Below are positions 25,768-34,627 of a stretch of 64,000 nt of DNA, piece after piece (within the stretch, counting starts at the first letter, position 1; every line of letters starts with the position of its first letter). The position numbers and the translations under genes were made by a program. The stretch is from Pseudomonadota bacterium (GTDB lineage: Bacteria > Desulfobacterota > Desulfobacteria > Desulfobacterales > RPRI01), in contig JAHIFE010000189.1 in the NCBI GenBank assembly GCA_018901125.1, forward strand, positions 1-64,000. Reading direction: 5' to 3'. The notes below the pieces were generated by a model. The model worked only from the letters and a program-made list of their open reading frames with translations, ran no database searches and was not told the origin of the DNA.

Positions 25768-26439
25768 ATGCCAAAACATCTGCAACGAGAACTGGAAAAA
25801 ATAAAAAAAAGTATCCTGACTCTTGGCGCTATGGTTGAAGACCGGGTTCGCCTTGCCATCAAAAGCATTGACGGCAGGGACGCCGATATTGCCGATCATA
25901 TTGTAAAGATGGATTACGAAATCGATGAGATGGAAGTGGATATAGAAGAAGAATGCCTCAAGGTATTGGCTCTGTATCAGCCTGTTGCCGTGGATCTTCG
26001 CTTCCTTGCATGTGTAATAAAGATCAACAATGACTTAGAGAGAATTGCAGATGAAGCGGTAAATATAGCTTACCGGGTAAAAACAATTTCTAAAGATAAG
26101 GATTCAGAATTTATTTTTGACTATGCCAATATGGCTGAAAAAGCTGAAACCATGTTAAGATTAAGCCTGGATGCGCTGGTTAAAATGGATACGGATCTGG
26201 CGTTTAAAGTATGCCTTGGAGATGATGAAGTTGATGCATTTGTACAGCATGCATATGAACAGCTTAAAATATCAATCAGTAAAATGCCTGATAAAACCGG
26301 CGCTTTTATTAATATGTTTCTTATCTCACGTCATATTGAGCGTATCGCCGATCATGCTACCAATATTGCCGAAGAAGTAATATATCTTACTGAAGGCGAG
26401 ATTGTCCGGCATGGAAAAGGCCTGCTTGAGTCGATGTAA
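25768..26439 (+). CDS. phoU: phosphate transport regulator PhoU
   Basis: PhoU links the Pst transporter to PhoR and represses the regulon when phosphate is plentiful. The protein has two three-helix repeats with metal-binding E/D motifs: NNDLERIADEAVNIAYR and ISRHIERIADHATNIAEE. I start at the ATG at 25768 because GAGGTGA is well placed before it; the ORF track begins two codons earlier at GTG. It is the last gene of the pst operon. Confidence 0.95.
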   Translation: MPKHLQRELEKIKKSILTLGAMVEDRVRLAIKSIDGRDADIADHIVKMDYEIDEMEVDIEEECLKVLALYQPVAVDLRFLACVIKINNDLERIADEAVNIAYRVKTISKDKDSEFIFDYANMAEKAETMLRLSLDALVKMDTDLAFKVCLGDDEVDAFVQHAYEQLKISISKMPDKTGAFINMFLISRHIERIADHATNIAEEVIYLTEGEIVRHGKGLLESM

Positions 26440-26563
26440 AGCTATGAACAGGCTCTTTTCCCAGGATTTATCTCCGTGCTCATCGTAGTCTTTTTATAAT
26501 ATGATTTATTATTCCAAGTTTATTGAAGTATGCACGGTATAAATCTGTTTTTGCAAAGCGGTA

Positions 26564-26935
26564 TTATTTTGTGAAAATACTACTGACTTCAGAACCCGGT
26601 AAAACAATTTTAGAGGCTTCCTGACGCCGCATTTCGTTTGATCTTTCTATCAGCATTTCAACCGCTTCATTCACAGCGGCAGGAAATTTTTCCAAAGCTT
26701 GTTTAAAATTATCCGCTTCTATAGGACCCTGAATCGGCAAAGGCCCTCCCTGAGTCATAACCTGAGTTTGTGCGATAAAAATTGTTTTTCTCGAATTATC
26801 CGGCAAACCATCAGGTGTTACCGGCGTAAGCCTTCTGATATAACCAGCTGTTAAATCAGTAAAAGATTCTTCTATATATAGATTATCCCGATCTATTTTT
26901 ACATCAATATTAACACCCTGCTCATTTGTAATCAT
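26564..26935 (-). CDS. conserved hypothetical cytoplasmic protein
   Basis: I do not recognise this 123-residue protein. It is soluble, begins with an acidic beta-rich half (VKIDRDNLYIEESFTD) and ends with a helical half (FPAAVNEAVEMLIERSNEMRR). Codon use looks like that of its neighbours and the ORF is well separated from both. It is convergent with phoU and may share an operon with the CDF gene upstream, about 90 bases away. Confidence 0.65.
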   Translation of the reverse strand: MITNEQGVNIDVKIDRDNLYIEESFTDLTAGYIRRLTPVTPDGLPDNSRKTIFIAQTQVMTQGGPLPIQGPIEADNFKQALEKFPAAVNEAVEMLIERSNEMRRQEASKIVLPGSEVSSIFTK

Positions 26936-27026
26936 TTTTGATCCCCTTTATTTTTATATTATCTGACTTTCATATCCGTATTAGAAAATTATTACAAACC
27001 GTTTTTTAAAATTGAATGAAAAATTG

Positions 27027-27932
27027 TTACTTGCAACGGTCCAATTCAATGTCATATTCTGAAACCGGATCTTCCAGTGGCTCAAGGTGTGTAAACACAG
27101 TAACATACATAACCTCGCTACGGATGTCCGCTTCCAGTTCCTCAAGCAGTTCATGCCCATGCTGGACCGTCCATGTTCCCGGAACAAGAATATGCACCGA
27201 GACAAAGCAGCGTGATCCGGCCTGTCTTGTGCGAAGGGCATGATAATCTATCCCCCGGCTCTTATATTTTTCCAGAACCGTTATTACACCATTACACTTA
27301 TCATGCGGCAATGCCGAATCCATAAGGCCTAAAACCGAACGCATGATCAGTTTAAAACCTATCCAGGTAATATAGCTGGCTATGCAAAGAGCTACTATCT
27401 GATCCAGAGGCTGCCAACCTGTCAAAGCCACCGCACTTATACCGCAAAATACTCCTATGGAAGTCCAGACATCGGTCATGAGATGATGTGCATCAGCTTC
27501 TAAGGTAACGGAATGATTTTTCTTTCCTGCGCGAAGAAGAATGCGTGAAACAACAAAATTTATCAGTGAAGCGACAGCAGAAATAATCAACCCGATTCCT
27601 AATTGCTGAATAGGAACAGGATTGATAAAACGTTTAATTGCCATTATTACTATGCTGACTGCTGCAATAACAATCAATGCGCCTTCTGCGCCGCAGGCAA
27701 AGTATTCAGCCTTGTCATGCCCGAAAAGATGTTCCTCATCCGGCGGACGTGCGGCAATAGTAAGCATGGCCAGCGCAATGCCAGCGCCAAGCAGGTTAAC
27801 CAATGATTCAGCCGCATCAGAAAGTAAACCTACCGATCCGGTAATAAAGTATGCACTGCTTTTTAATGCGATAGTGGAAATTGCTGCTAAAATTGACAGC
27901 CAGGCATATTTGGTGATTGATGAGCGGGCCAT
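27027..27932 (-). CDS. cation diffusion facilitator (CDF) transporter
   Basis: The 301-residue protein has about six membrane segments with the CDF metal-site pairs in GLLSDAAESLVNL and ADAHHLMTDVWTS, and a C-terminal cytoplasmic domain that usually dimerises. CDF proteins export Zn2+, Co2+, Fe2+ or Mn2+ against protons. It resembles the FieF-like group, but metal choice cannot be read with certainty. It is followed upstream by yajD on the same strand. Confidence 0.9.
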   Translation of the reverse strand: MARSSITKYAWLSILAAISTIALKSSAYFITGSVGLLSDAAESLVNLLGAGIALAMLTIAARPPDEEHLFGHDKAEYFACGAEGALIVIAAVSIVIMAIKRFINPVPIQQLGIGLIISAVASLINFVVSRILLRAGKKNHSVTLEADAHHLMTDVWTSIGVFCGISAVALTGWQPLDQIVALCIASYITWIGFKLIMRSVLGLMDSALPHDKCNGVITVLEKYKSRGIDYHALRTRQAGSRCFVSVHILVPGTWTVQHGHELLEELEADIRSEVMYVTVFTHLEPLEDPVSEYDIELDRCK

Positions 27933-27958
27933 AGATCAATTGACCTTATTGTGGGTTT

Positions 27959-28342
27959 CTATTTTTTATTTTTAAGCAGCGCCCCAAGGCTGGCAAACGG
28001 ATTGTGAGTTAAAGACGGGCCCTGGTCTACGCCGGGTCCTTCCGGGCCATACCATTGCGCATCCAGATTTCGCGAATGTTCATTATCATGGCAGTAGATA
28101 CATAGAAGTTCCCAGTTACTTCCATCGGGCGGATTGTTGTCGTGGTCATGATCTCTGTGATGTACGGTGAGTTCGCGAAGTTTTTTGCCCGTAAATTCCC
28201 GGCTGCACTTGGCACAAACATGCGGAAACAGTTTCAGCGCACGTTCTCTGTAGGTCTTTTCACGAAGTTCCCTTTGGTGTTTTACTTCGGCAATTATCTT
28301 TTCGCTACCATCAGTTTTTGTTTGATTGTTATCTGTTGTCAT
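27959..28342 (-). CDS. yajD: YajD-like HNH nuclease
   Basis: The 127-residue protein carries a zinc-bound HNH fold: CAKCSREF, LTVHHRDHDHDN, and ELLCIYCHDNEHSR. Length and spacing match the YajD family, whose role is unknown. It overlaps the upstream moaE-like gene by 4 bases. No phage or defence genes adjoin. Confidence 0.88.
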   Translation of the reverse strand: MTTDNNQTKTDGSEKIIAEVKHQRELREKTYRERALKLFPHVCAKCSREFTGKKLRELTVHHRDHDHDNNPPDGSNWELLCIYCHDNEHSRNLDAQWYGPEGPGVDQGPSLTHNPFASLGALLKNKK

Positions 28343-28698
28343 ATGAAATATTCAGTTTTTGCAGTTACTGTTGTCTTTATTTCATTAAGCGTATCTTGAA
28401 GCGTCATAATAACATTTTCACGTATATCTCCGGCAACAGCAAGATACATTACATCATCCCCGATTCCAAGATCTTTATCTTCAAATATTTTTACAAGAAC
28501 CTCTACAATCCCGGGTTTATTTTTGCTTGCATCTATAATTTTTTTTAATTTGGCATGATCTACTGCAACTCTAATTCCGGAAACTTTGCGGCCATCCCGG
28601 GAAGTTCCTCTTACCACGCCATTATGACATAGTATCATACCGACTTTATCATAATCAGGATGTTTTTTTATTGTATCAACAAGAGAATCCAAGCTCAT
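28339..28698 (-). CDS. moaE: divergent MoaE-like molybdopterin synthase catalytic subunit
   Basis: The 119-residue protein has VGMILCHNGVVRGTSRDGR, like the MoaE beta-hairpin, and a central VAVDHAKLKKII. MoaE with MoaD inserts the dithiolene sulfurs of molybdopterin. It is shorter than E. coli MoaE (150 residues) and resembles the deltaproteobacterial form. A mobA remnant upstream supports a molybdenum-cofactor locus. Confidence is moderate because the catalytic lysines are hard to place. Confidence 0.72.
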   Translation of the reverse strand: MSLDSLVDTIKKHPDYDKVGMILCHNGVVRGTSRDGRKVSGIRVAVDHAKLKKIIDASKNKPGIVEVLVKIFEDKDLGIGDDVMYLAVAGDIRENVIMTLQDTLNEIKTTVTAKTEYFI

Positions 28699-28743
28699 TT
28701 ACTTCCTCCGATTCTTTTAAGTAATATTGTAAAAAACAGATGG

Positions 28744-28854
28744 TTAATTCTGCATTAGCTCTTTTGCTTTTTGAAATAGATCCGGAGTATTTATATTGAA
28801 AAAAGATATCAACTCCGGATCGATGGCACGTATATTTTTTCGCGAATCTTTCTC
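28744..28854 (-). pseudogene. mobA: C-terminal remnant of mobA
   Basis: In the frame of the upstream SHOCT gene, but beyond its TAA, the sequence encodes DPELISFFNINTPDLFQKA and a short tail. That is the usual C-terminus of MobA, the molybdenum cofactor guanylyltransferase. The remaining about 160 residues are missing. The insertion or deletion joint lies at or just after the end of the SHOCT gene (28855). Confidence 0.6.
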
Positions 28855-29556
28855 TTATTGACCAAGCATACTGTCAAGAAGTTCCTTTTGTTTGGATTCA
28901 TAAATGGCCTCGCTTATCAGGCCCTTATTATAGAAGGCTTTAAGTTTTATGAGACTTTCTTCCAGATCAGAATTGGTTTTTCGGTCTGCGGTGCTTTGGG
29001 CTGCGCCCTTCTCCTTTCCGGATGATCTCATTTGCTCACCGGTTATGATTGGGTTTTCCAATGCGGCCGCATCAGAGACGTCCGGAACCGCCTTCTCCCT
29101 GGTTAAAGGGAGTCCCGTAATGGTTACGACGGCCAGGGCCAGATCTGCCAGGTCATATGTCTGTGGGACAAGCTCTAAAGATTGGTCTTGTTTGGTCCCG
29201 AAAAATGAGTGGGCATAGGTGAGCTTGATCGATTTTTGTAGAAGTTGAATGTGTTTTACGTCTGCCCATTTGAACTTTGTAGTCGTTCTTATTCCTGAAG
29301 AATCGGGATAAGTTTGTGATGGCACACCCATAAAAAATTTCTCTTCCTCCACAATGGATTTGGTCTTATACGTTTTACTGGCACATTTTTCTATTATTTC
29401 AGCAGCCTGTACCTTAGTCAGTTGACCATAATGCTTGCTGCTGGAAACTAGTTCCAAAGGATCAGTTTGAGACGTGGCTTCTCCATACGCATAAGTTCCC
29501 ATGAAAGACATAATAATAAACACGGTTAATAATTTAAAAATACTAAACTGTTTCAT
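28855..29556 (-). CDS. exported protein with C-terminal SHOCT domain
   Basis: The 233-residue protein has a Sec signal peptide (hydrophobic run about 8-22, cut near AYG). The middle region has no family I know. The C-terminal SHOCT-like helix pair is DLEESLIKLKAFYNKGLISEAIYESKQ. SHOCT is a short oligomerisation domain. The stop codon touches the mobA remnant, so the gene probably arrived by recombination. Confidence 0.7.
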   Translation of the reverse strand: MKQFSIFKLLTVFIIMSFMGTYAYGEATSQTDPLELVSSSKHYGQLTKVQAAEIIEKCASKTYKTKSIVEEEKFFMGVPSQTYPDSSGIRTTTKFKWADVKHIQLLQKSIKLTYAHSFFGTKQDQSLELVPQTYDLADLALAVVTITGLPLTREKAVPDVSDAAALENPIITGEQMRSSGKEKGAAQSTADRKTNSDLEESLIKLKAFYNKGLISEAIYESKQKELLDSMLGQ

Positions 29557-29815
29557 AAATTGGCTTCTCTCCTTTATTCTAATTAAAAAGTTTTGGATAT
29601 CTTTCCATTCAGGGTAAACGCAGGAAAGACTTAAAAGTTATCTGGAAACGCAAATTATTCTTTTATCAATTAATTTAAAAGTATACATAATCTATTAACA
29701 AAATTTATGCAATAATAATGTAATAATATATTTTAACCTTTTCCTATTGCACGACATTGATTGCTTATATGAAAAGAGGCTTCTTTATTCTGCTTCCCCC
29801 TTCTTTACAGCTCGT
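29557..29815. other. intergenic region upstream of the SHOCT gene
   Basis: AT-rich, containing the promoter region of the SHOCT gene. No gene, RNA or repeat is recognised before the target duplication at 29816. Confidence 0.5.
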
Positions 29816-29825
29816 ATGTCAGGCT

Positions 29826-30011
29826 CAGGGTAACCGCATTTAGATTTCATAGACATGTAAAAAGCTGGAAAACTCCACTTTTGTCATTCCGGCGAAGGCC
29901 GGAAACCAGTAATTCCATTGGGTTCTGGATACCGGACCAAGTCCGGCATGACGATTTGGGTGTTTCACAAAATTATTAAATGGCATATTAATTCCAAATG
30001 CGGTTACCCTG
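29826..30011. mobile_element. 186-bp non-autonomous element with 16-bp TIRs and 10-bp target duplication
   Basis: CAGGGTAACCGCATTT (29826-29841) is exactly inverted at the right end (29996-30011). ATGTCAGGCT directly flanks both sides (29816-29825 and 30012-30021). Inside is a palindromic GTCATTCCGG...CCGGCATGAC hairpin. CAG termini and a 10-bp duplication would fit an IS4-group transposase acting in trans; that family link is inference. Confidence 0.85.
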
Positions 30012-30030
30012 ATGTCAGGCTTTCCAGTTA

Positions 30031-30077
30031 TTGACATTCTTCACCTTATTGATATATATTTTAGTATATATCAATAA
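30031..30077 (+). promoter_or_regulatory. vapBC promoter and operator
   Basis: A TTGACA -35 (30031-30036) and TATATT -10 (30055-30060) are spaced by 18. A perfect 13-base inverted repeat, TTATTGATATATA/TATATATCAATAA (30046-30058, 30065-30077), covers the -10 and start site. This is the expected autorepression site of a VapB-VapC complex. Confidence 0.8.
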
Positions 30078-30093
30078 GGATCGGAGGTGTATT

Positions 30094-30321
30094 ATGCAAA
30101 CTGCAAAAATATTTACTAATGGCCGAAGCCAGGCTATAAGGCTCCCAAAAGATTTCAGATTCTCTGGAAATGATGTTTATATTAAAAAAATCGGTAAGAT
30201 GGTTGTCCTTTTGCCCAAAGATGACCCCTGGTCATCATTAGTCAATAGCCTTGATCAGTTTACCGATGATTTTATGAAAAACAGAGATCAACCCGATCAA
30301 AATAGCCGGGAAAATTTCTAA
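30094..30321 (+). CDS. vapB: VapB-type antitoxin (AbrB/SpoVT fold)
   Basis: The 75-residue protein has the swapped-hairpin DNA-binding motif IFTNGRSQAIRLPKDFRF at the N-terminus and an acidic C-terminal tail that would bind the toxin. The ATG at 30094 follows GGAGGTG; the longer ORF in the track is not supported. The stop codon overlaps the vapC ATG by one base. Confidence 0.92.
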   Translation: MQTAKIFTNGRSQAIRLPKDFRFSGNDVYIKKIGKMVVLLPKDDPWSSLVNSLDQFTDDFMKNRDQPDQNSRENF

Positions 30322-30722
30322 TGAAATTCATGCTCGATACAAATATCTGTATTTATATCATCAAACAGAAACCACCCGATGTGATAGAACGTTTTATACA
30401 GACCGAGCTTTCGGAAATTGGTATCTCATCGATCACATTGAGCGAATTTTTATATGGTGTTTCAAAAAGTTCAAAGCCTGTACAGAATCAAATGGCTTTG
30501 ACGCAGTTTATTGCACCACTGGAAATATTGCCCTATGATGATGAAGCTGCCCAATATTATGGTGACCTCAGATTCCTTTTAGAAAAACAGGGCACGCCTA
30601 TTGGTTCACTCGATATGCTAATCGCCGCCCACGCACTCTCGATTGACTGTATTCTTGTAACTAACAACGAAAAAGAGTTTGTTAGGATACCGAGCTTAAA
30701 AATCGAAAATTGGTCAAAATAA
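30321..30722 (+). CDS. vapC: VapC-type PIN domain ribonuclease toxin
   Basis: The 133-residue PIN protein has acidic residues in LDTNICIYI, LSEFLYG, GSLDMLIAAHAL and a final VTNNEKEF, giving the usual Mg2+ site. VapC toxins cut tRNA or rRNA. It is tightly coupled to vapB. The pair lies between two copies of a related hairpin repeat. Confidence 0.93.
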   Translation: MKFMLDTNICIYIIKQKPPDVIERFIQTELSEIGISSITLSEFLYGVSKSSKPVQNQMALTQFIAPLEILPYDDEAAQYYGDLRFLLEKQGTPIGSLDMLIAAHALSIDCILVTNNEKEFVRIPSLKIENWSK

Positions 30723-30780
30723 TATTCTGTTTTTTCCGTAATAGCCTCTCATTCCTGAGGGGAACACAATAACGGTGGAT

Positions 30781-30917
30781 TCACAAAAAGTTGAAAAACT
30801 CCTGTTTCGTCATTCCGGACTTGATCTTGAACCCAGTAAATTAAATATTTTATTGATACAGGTTTTCGCCGGTATGACGATTTGCGGACTTTTCACAAAG
30901 CTATCAAACTTAATTCC
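30781..30917 (+). repeat. second GTCATTCCGG-type hairpin repeat
   Basis: It shares with the interior of the 186-bp element, in the same orientation, the left part (AAAAAG.TG.AAAACTCC...CGTCATTCCGG) and the right part (TGACGATTTG...TTTCACAAA...TTAATTCC). The CAGGGTAACC ends are absent, so this is a diverged or end-deleted relative. A GGGGATCAGGGG motif follows near 30957; nothing else lies before the U32 gene. Confidence 0.7.
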
Positions 30918-31071
30918 TTGACCGGAGAAGATTGTAACTATAAACAGTAGGGAACGGGGATCAGGGGGCAGAATTTTTTCTATAAACTGTAAAGTAACAC
31001 CCATAATATAGTTTGGAATTTAACATCGATGTTCAACATTCGCTATTTGCTATTCGAGCTTTATAAATATA

Positions 31072-33036
31072 ATGGATAATAATACACCTCAAATACTTGC
31101 TCCAGCAGGAAACAAAGCTTCGTTTCTTGCTGCAATTGCTGCCGGAGCAGATGCCGTTTACTGCGGGCTTAAAAATTATTCTGCCCGCATGGAGGCAAAA
31201 AATTTCACAATTGATGAGCTTGCTCCTCTTTGCCGGCTTGCCCATGAGAACGGAGTTAAAGTATATGTCGCTTTAAATTCTCTTTTAAAACATGAAGATC
31301 TTTCTTTTGCCGCAGGACTTATAGCTCAGCTATCAAGGCAGGTTAAACCTGATGGCCTGATAATACAGGATCTTGCACTTATAGATCTTGCAAAACAAAC
31401 AGGTTTTAAAGGCGAGCTTCATCTTTCCACTCTTTCCAATGTAACATTTCCTGCGGCATTAAAGCTTGTACGCGAAAACCTTGATATTGACAGGGTTGTT
31501 ATACCAAGAGAACTTTCTGTTGATGAAATTAAAGCTCTTGCCGCCGCTTGTCCCGAAAGTCTTTCGCTTGAACTTTTTATACACGGAGCGCTTTGCTACG
31601 GAATATCAGGCAGGTGTTACTGGAGCAGCTATTTCGGCGGCAAAAGCGGGCTACGCGGAAGGTGTGTGCAGCCCTGCCGAAGGATTTATTCCCAGAAAGG
31701 CAAAACCGGCAGGTTTTTTTCCTGTGTTGATCTTAGCCTTGACGTATTATCAAAGGTGTTGTTGCCGGTTTCTAAAATAAGCGCATGGAAAATCGAAGGA
31801 AGAAAAAAAGGCCCTCACTATGTTTATTATACGGTAAGTGCTTATAAGTTATTCAGAGACCAGGGAAGTGATCCGGCACAGAAAAAAAATGCCCTGGAGC
31901 TACTTTCACGCTCTCTTGGCCGAAAAGGTACCCACTATAATTTTCTCCCGCAGAGGCCTCAGAATCCGGTGAGCACAGATAGCCAGACAGGTTCGGGACT
32001 TCTTATCGGTAAAGTCTGCGGACCTGGACAAAATCCCTGGCTTTCACCAAATGAAGAACTTTTGCCGAAAGACCTTCTTCGCATCGGCTATGAAGACGAG
32101 GTTTCTCATAACACATTACGCGTGGGCAAATTTGTGCCCAAAAGAGGGCGGTTATACATAAAACCGGTAGCTGGAAGCAAGTCTGCAACGGGATCTTATG
32201 TATTTCTTACAGACAGACGTGAAAAAGCTCTTGAAGAAATGATATCCGAACTTGACAGTAAAATAAAAGAAGTGACTTTGGCAAATGAGCCGGAATTATC
32301 ATTTGCCGCAAAATTACCCGGAAGGTTTAAAGGAAATAAACCCCCTTGCGAGGTTAATGTTCACAGAAATAATGCACAATTTAATAAAGGCGCAAAAACA
32401 GGTTTGTGGCTTGATGCGGATGATATTAAAGGGGAAAAAATAAATGATTACTCCTGCTACTGGTGGCTTCCGCCCGTAACGTGGCCGGATGAAGAAAAAC
32501 AACTGAAAGAAAATATTGATTTTTTGATTGCCAGGGGCAGCAAAAACTTTGTTTTAAATGTTCCCTGGCAGATTGCGCTTTTTGACGACATTAATAATCT
32601 TAATATCTGGGCGGGGCCCTTTTGCAATATTGCAAACGTCCTTGCATTAAAAGTAATACAGTCGCTTGGATTTTCAGGCGCAATCGCAAGTCCTGAACTG
32701 GGGCGCGATGATTATCTGAATTTAATAAAAAACTCTCCGCTTCCGTTAGGAATAGTTATTTCAGGAAACTGGCCTTTATCCATATCAAGAACGCTTTCCA
32801 GCCAGATTCAAACCGATTATCCGTTTATCAGTCCAAAAGGTGAGCATGCCTGGGCAACAAAATACGGCTCAAACTTCTGGATATATCCAAACTGGAGCAT
32901 TGATCTGACGGATAAAAAAGATGAACTGATTAAAGCCGGCTACAGCATGTTTGTTAACATAGTAGAACCTTTGCCTGCTGGTATAATAATGAAAAAAAGA
33001 GAAGGCAAATGGAACTGGGGCATTGGACTGGCTTAG
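31072..33036 (+). CDS. U32 family protein (peptidase U32 / RNA hydroxylation type)
   Basis: The 654-residue protein starts with ILAPAGNKASFLAAIAAGADAVYCG, typical of the U32 TIM-barrel. It contains the signature ELFIHGALCYGISGRCYWSS and GRCVQPCRR, whose cysteines may hold a cluster. Related proteins (RlhA, TrhP) hydroxylate 23S rRNA or tRNA, while others act in ubiquinone synthesis. A long C-terminal extension (about 330-654) is seen in anaerobe members. The exact substrate is unknown. No Shine-Dalgarno is obvious before the ATG. Confidence 0.85.
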   Translation: MDNNTPQILAPAGNKASFLAAIAAGADAVYCGLKNYSARMEAKNFTIDELAPLCRLAHENGVKVYVALNSLLKHEDLSFAAGLIAQLSRQVKPDGLIIQDLALIDLAKQTGFKGELHLSTLSNVTFPAALKLVRENLDIDRVVIPRELSVDEIKALAAACPESLSLELFIHGALCYGISGRCYWSSYFGGKSGLRGRCVQPCRRIYSQKGKTGRFFSCVDLSLDVLSKVLLPVSKISAWKIEGRKKGPHYVYYTVSAYKLFRDQGSDPAQKKNALELLSRSLGRKGTHYNFLPQRPQNPVSTDSQTGSGLLIGKVCGPGQNPWLSPNEELLPKDLLRIGYEDEVSHNTLRVGKFVPKRGRLYIKPVAGSKSATGSYVFLTDRREKALEEMISELDSKIKEVTLANEPELSFAAKLPGRFKGNKPPCEVNVHRNNAQFNKGAKTGLWLDADDIKGEKINDYSCYWWLPPVTWPDEEKQLKENIDFLIARGSKNFVLNVPWQIALFDDINNLNIWAGPFCNIANVLALKVIQSLGFSGAIASPELGRDDYLNLIKNSPLPLGIVISGNWPLSISRTLSSQIQTDYPFISPKGEHAWATKYGSNFWIYPNWSIDLTDKKDELIKAGYSMFVNIVEPLPAGIIMKKREGKWNWGIGLA

Positions 33037-33048
33037 TGGGTTTGCAAC

Positions 33049-33984
33049 TTATTTTTGCAAAGCAGCATAATCTATAAGTACTTTCAGACCTTCCCTGATA
33101 TCATGCTTTGGTGAGTATGAAAGTTTTTGCCTGGCAAGTGTGATGTCTGCAAGGGAGTGTTTGATATCACCCTGTCTGGGTTCGGCGAATTTAATCTCAA
33201 ACTTATTGCCGGTAATATCTTTTAAAATTTCAAGCAAATCAAGCAAGGAAGTCTGTTTGCCTGAACCGATATTAAATATTTCACCATGGCCGATGCCTGG
33301 TGTATGCATTGCAAGAAGATTGGCCTGCACCACATCATCTACAAAAACAAAATCCCTTGTCTGACTTCCGTCTCCGTAAACAGTTGGGGAAATGCCTTTT
33401 AATACGGCTTCAACAAACCTTGAGATTACTCCTGAGTATATTGAGTTGGGGTCCTGGCGAGGGCCATAAACGTTAAAATATCTCAGGCTGACTGTTTCTA
33501 AGCCATAAAGCCTGGAAAAAAGAGCAAGATATTGTTCCGAAGTAACCTTGGCAAGGCCGTATGGAGACTCGGGTTCCGGTTTCATATCTTCTTTTTTGGG
33601 AAGCAACGGATTATTACCGTAAGCAGCTGCGCTGCCGGCAAAGACTAGTCTCTTTACCCCTGCTTCACGGGCTGCTAAAAGAACATTTATGGTTCCGGTT
33701 ATGTTTATATCGTGATTGTCTTTCGGGCGCTTTACGGAATCAAATACAGATACAAGGGCTGCTTCATGAAAAACATAATCGATTCCTGCCATAGCGGAAG
33801 TGATTGCTGGAATGTCTCTTATATCTGATTTAATAAACTCTATTTTATTTTTGAAAGGGAAAACGTTTTTTTCATGTCCTGATGAAAGATCATCGAAAAT
33901 TCTAACCGATTCTCCTTCTATGACAAGCTTTTCTGCTATGTGAGAGCCGATAAAGCCACATCCTCCGATGATCAGATATTTCAT
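33049..33984 (-). CDS. NAD-dependent sugar-nucleotide epimerase/dehydratase
   Basis: The 311-residue extended SDR has the Rossmann motif GGCGFIGSHIAE and catalytic YGLAKVTSEQY (YxxxK). RYFNVYGPRQDP is typical of UDP-glucose 4-epimerase relatives. It should act on a UDP-sugar for surface polysaccharide. It is convergent with the U32 gene, and the hypothetical 34012 gene lies upstream on the same strand. Confidence 0.88.
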   Translation of the reverse strand: MKYLIIGGCGFIGSHIAEKLVIEGESVRIFDDLSSGHEKNVFPFKNKIEFIKSDIRDIPAITSAMAGIDYVFHEAALVSVFDSVKRPKDNHDINITGTINVLLAAREAGVKRLVFAGSAAAYGNNPLLPKKEDMKPEPESPYGLAKVTSEQYLALFSRLYGLETVSLRYFNVYGPRQDPNSIYSGVISRFVEAVLKGISPTVYGDGSQTRDFVFVDDVVQANLLAMHTPGIGHGEIFNIGSGKQTSLLDLLEILKDITGNKFEIKFAEPRQGDIKHSLADITLARQKLSYSPKHDIREGLKVLIDYAALQK

Positions 33985-34011
33985 CAGCCGTTTTCTCTCA
34001 TATTTATGTAC

Positions 34012-34419
34012 CTATCTATTCTCAAGATGTTTCTTAAGCTGATCTTCAAGTTTGGCGAAAAGGGTTTTTTTCTTTTCGGCCTGTTCTGCCTGAATGGATG
34101 CAACTCTTTGATCCAATCCTTTCCTTGAGTTTTTGAATTTTTCCAGTTCTTCATCCATGCTGCTTGTTTTGCTGTTTTTAGGAATTTCTTCTAAAGCAAG
34201 ATGATTTTTTAAAAAAAGTCTTGTCCCAAAAGGGCCCTCGACTATTTCTATTACTCCCGTTTCATCAAGTTTTCTGCAAAGATAATTGCCCAGTTCGGGT
34301 GAAAAAGAGAGAAAATTACAGATATTTTCTATGGATGGCGGAACAGGGTTGCGGCGTTCAAGAATCCTGATAGCAGCAACCACAAGATGGGCATCCGAAT
34401 AAAGATTAGTTTGTTCCAT
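34012..34419 (-). CDS. hypothetical protein, winged-helix-like N-terminus
   Basis: Not recognised by name. The 135-residue protein has an N-terminal half (about 1-70) resembling a winged helix (SIENICNFLSFSPELGNYLCRKLDETG then a beta hairpin), while the C-terminal half is a charged coiled coil rich in Lys and Gln. It probably shares an operon with the epimerase gene 27 bases downstream. Function is unknown. Confidence 0.65.
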   Translation of the reverse strand: MEQTNLYSDAHLVVAAIRILERRNPVPPSIENICNFLSFSPELGNYLCRKLDETGVIEIVEGPFGTRLFLKNHLALEEIPKNSKTSSMDEELEKFKNSRKGLDQRVASIQAEQAEKKKTLFAKLEDQLKKHLENR

Positions 34420-34489
34420 AGTTGTTAATCTGAAAGTGTATGAAGTTAAAAATTATATAAATATTATAAAAATTATTAAAACCTGTATC

Positions 34490-34518
34490 TTGACATATAA
34501 ATGCCGGCAGAGTAACAT
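34490..34518 (+). promoter_or_regulatory. sigma-70-type promoter for the 34628 gene and nadE
   Basis: TTGACA (34490-34495) and TAACAT (34513-34518) are spaced by 17. The start would lie near 34525, giving a leader of about 100 bases to the ATG at 34628. Confidence 0.45.
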
Positions 34519-34627
34519 TTTTTAATATTTTGTCAAGCACCGCCTTTTATCGGATTTTTGACAATGGAAGCGGAACAATGTGTTTTAGCAATTATAATAT
34601 AAAGACATGTAATCAAGGAAGTTATAT

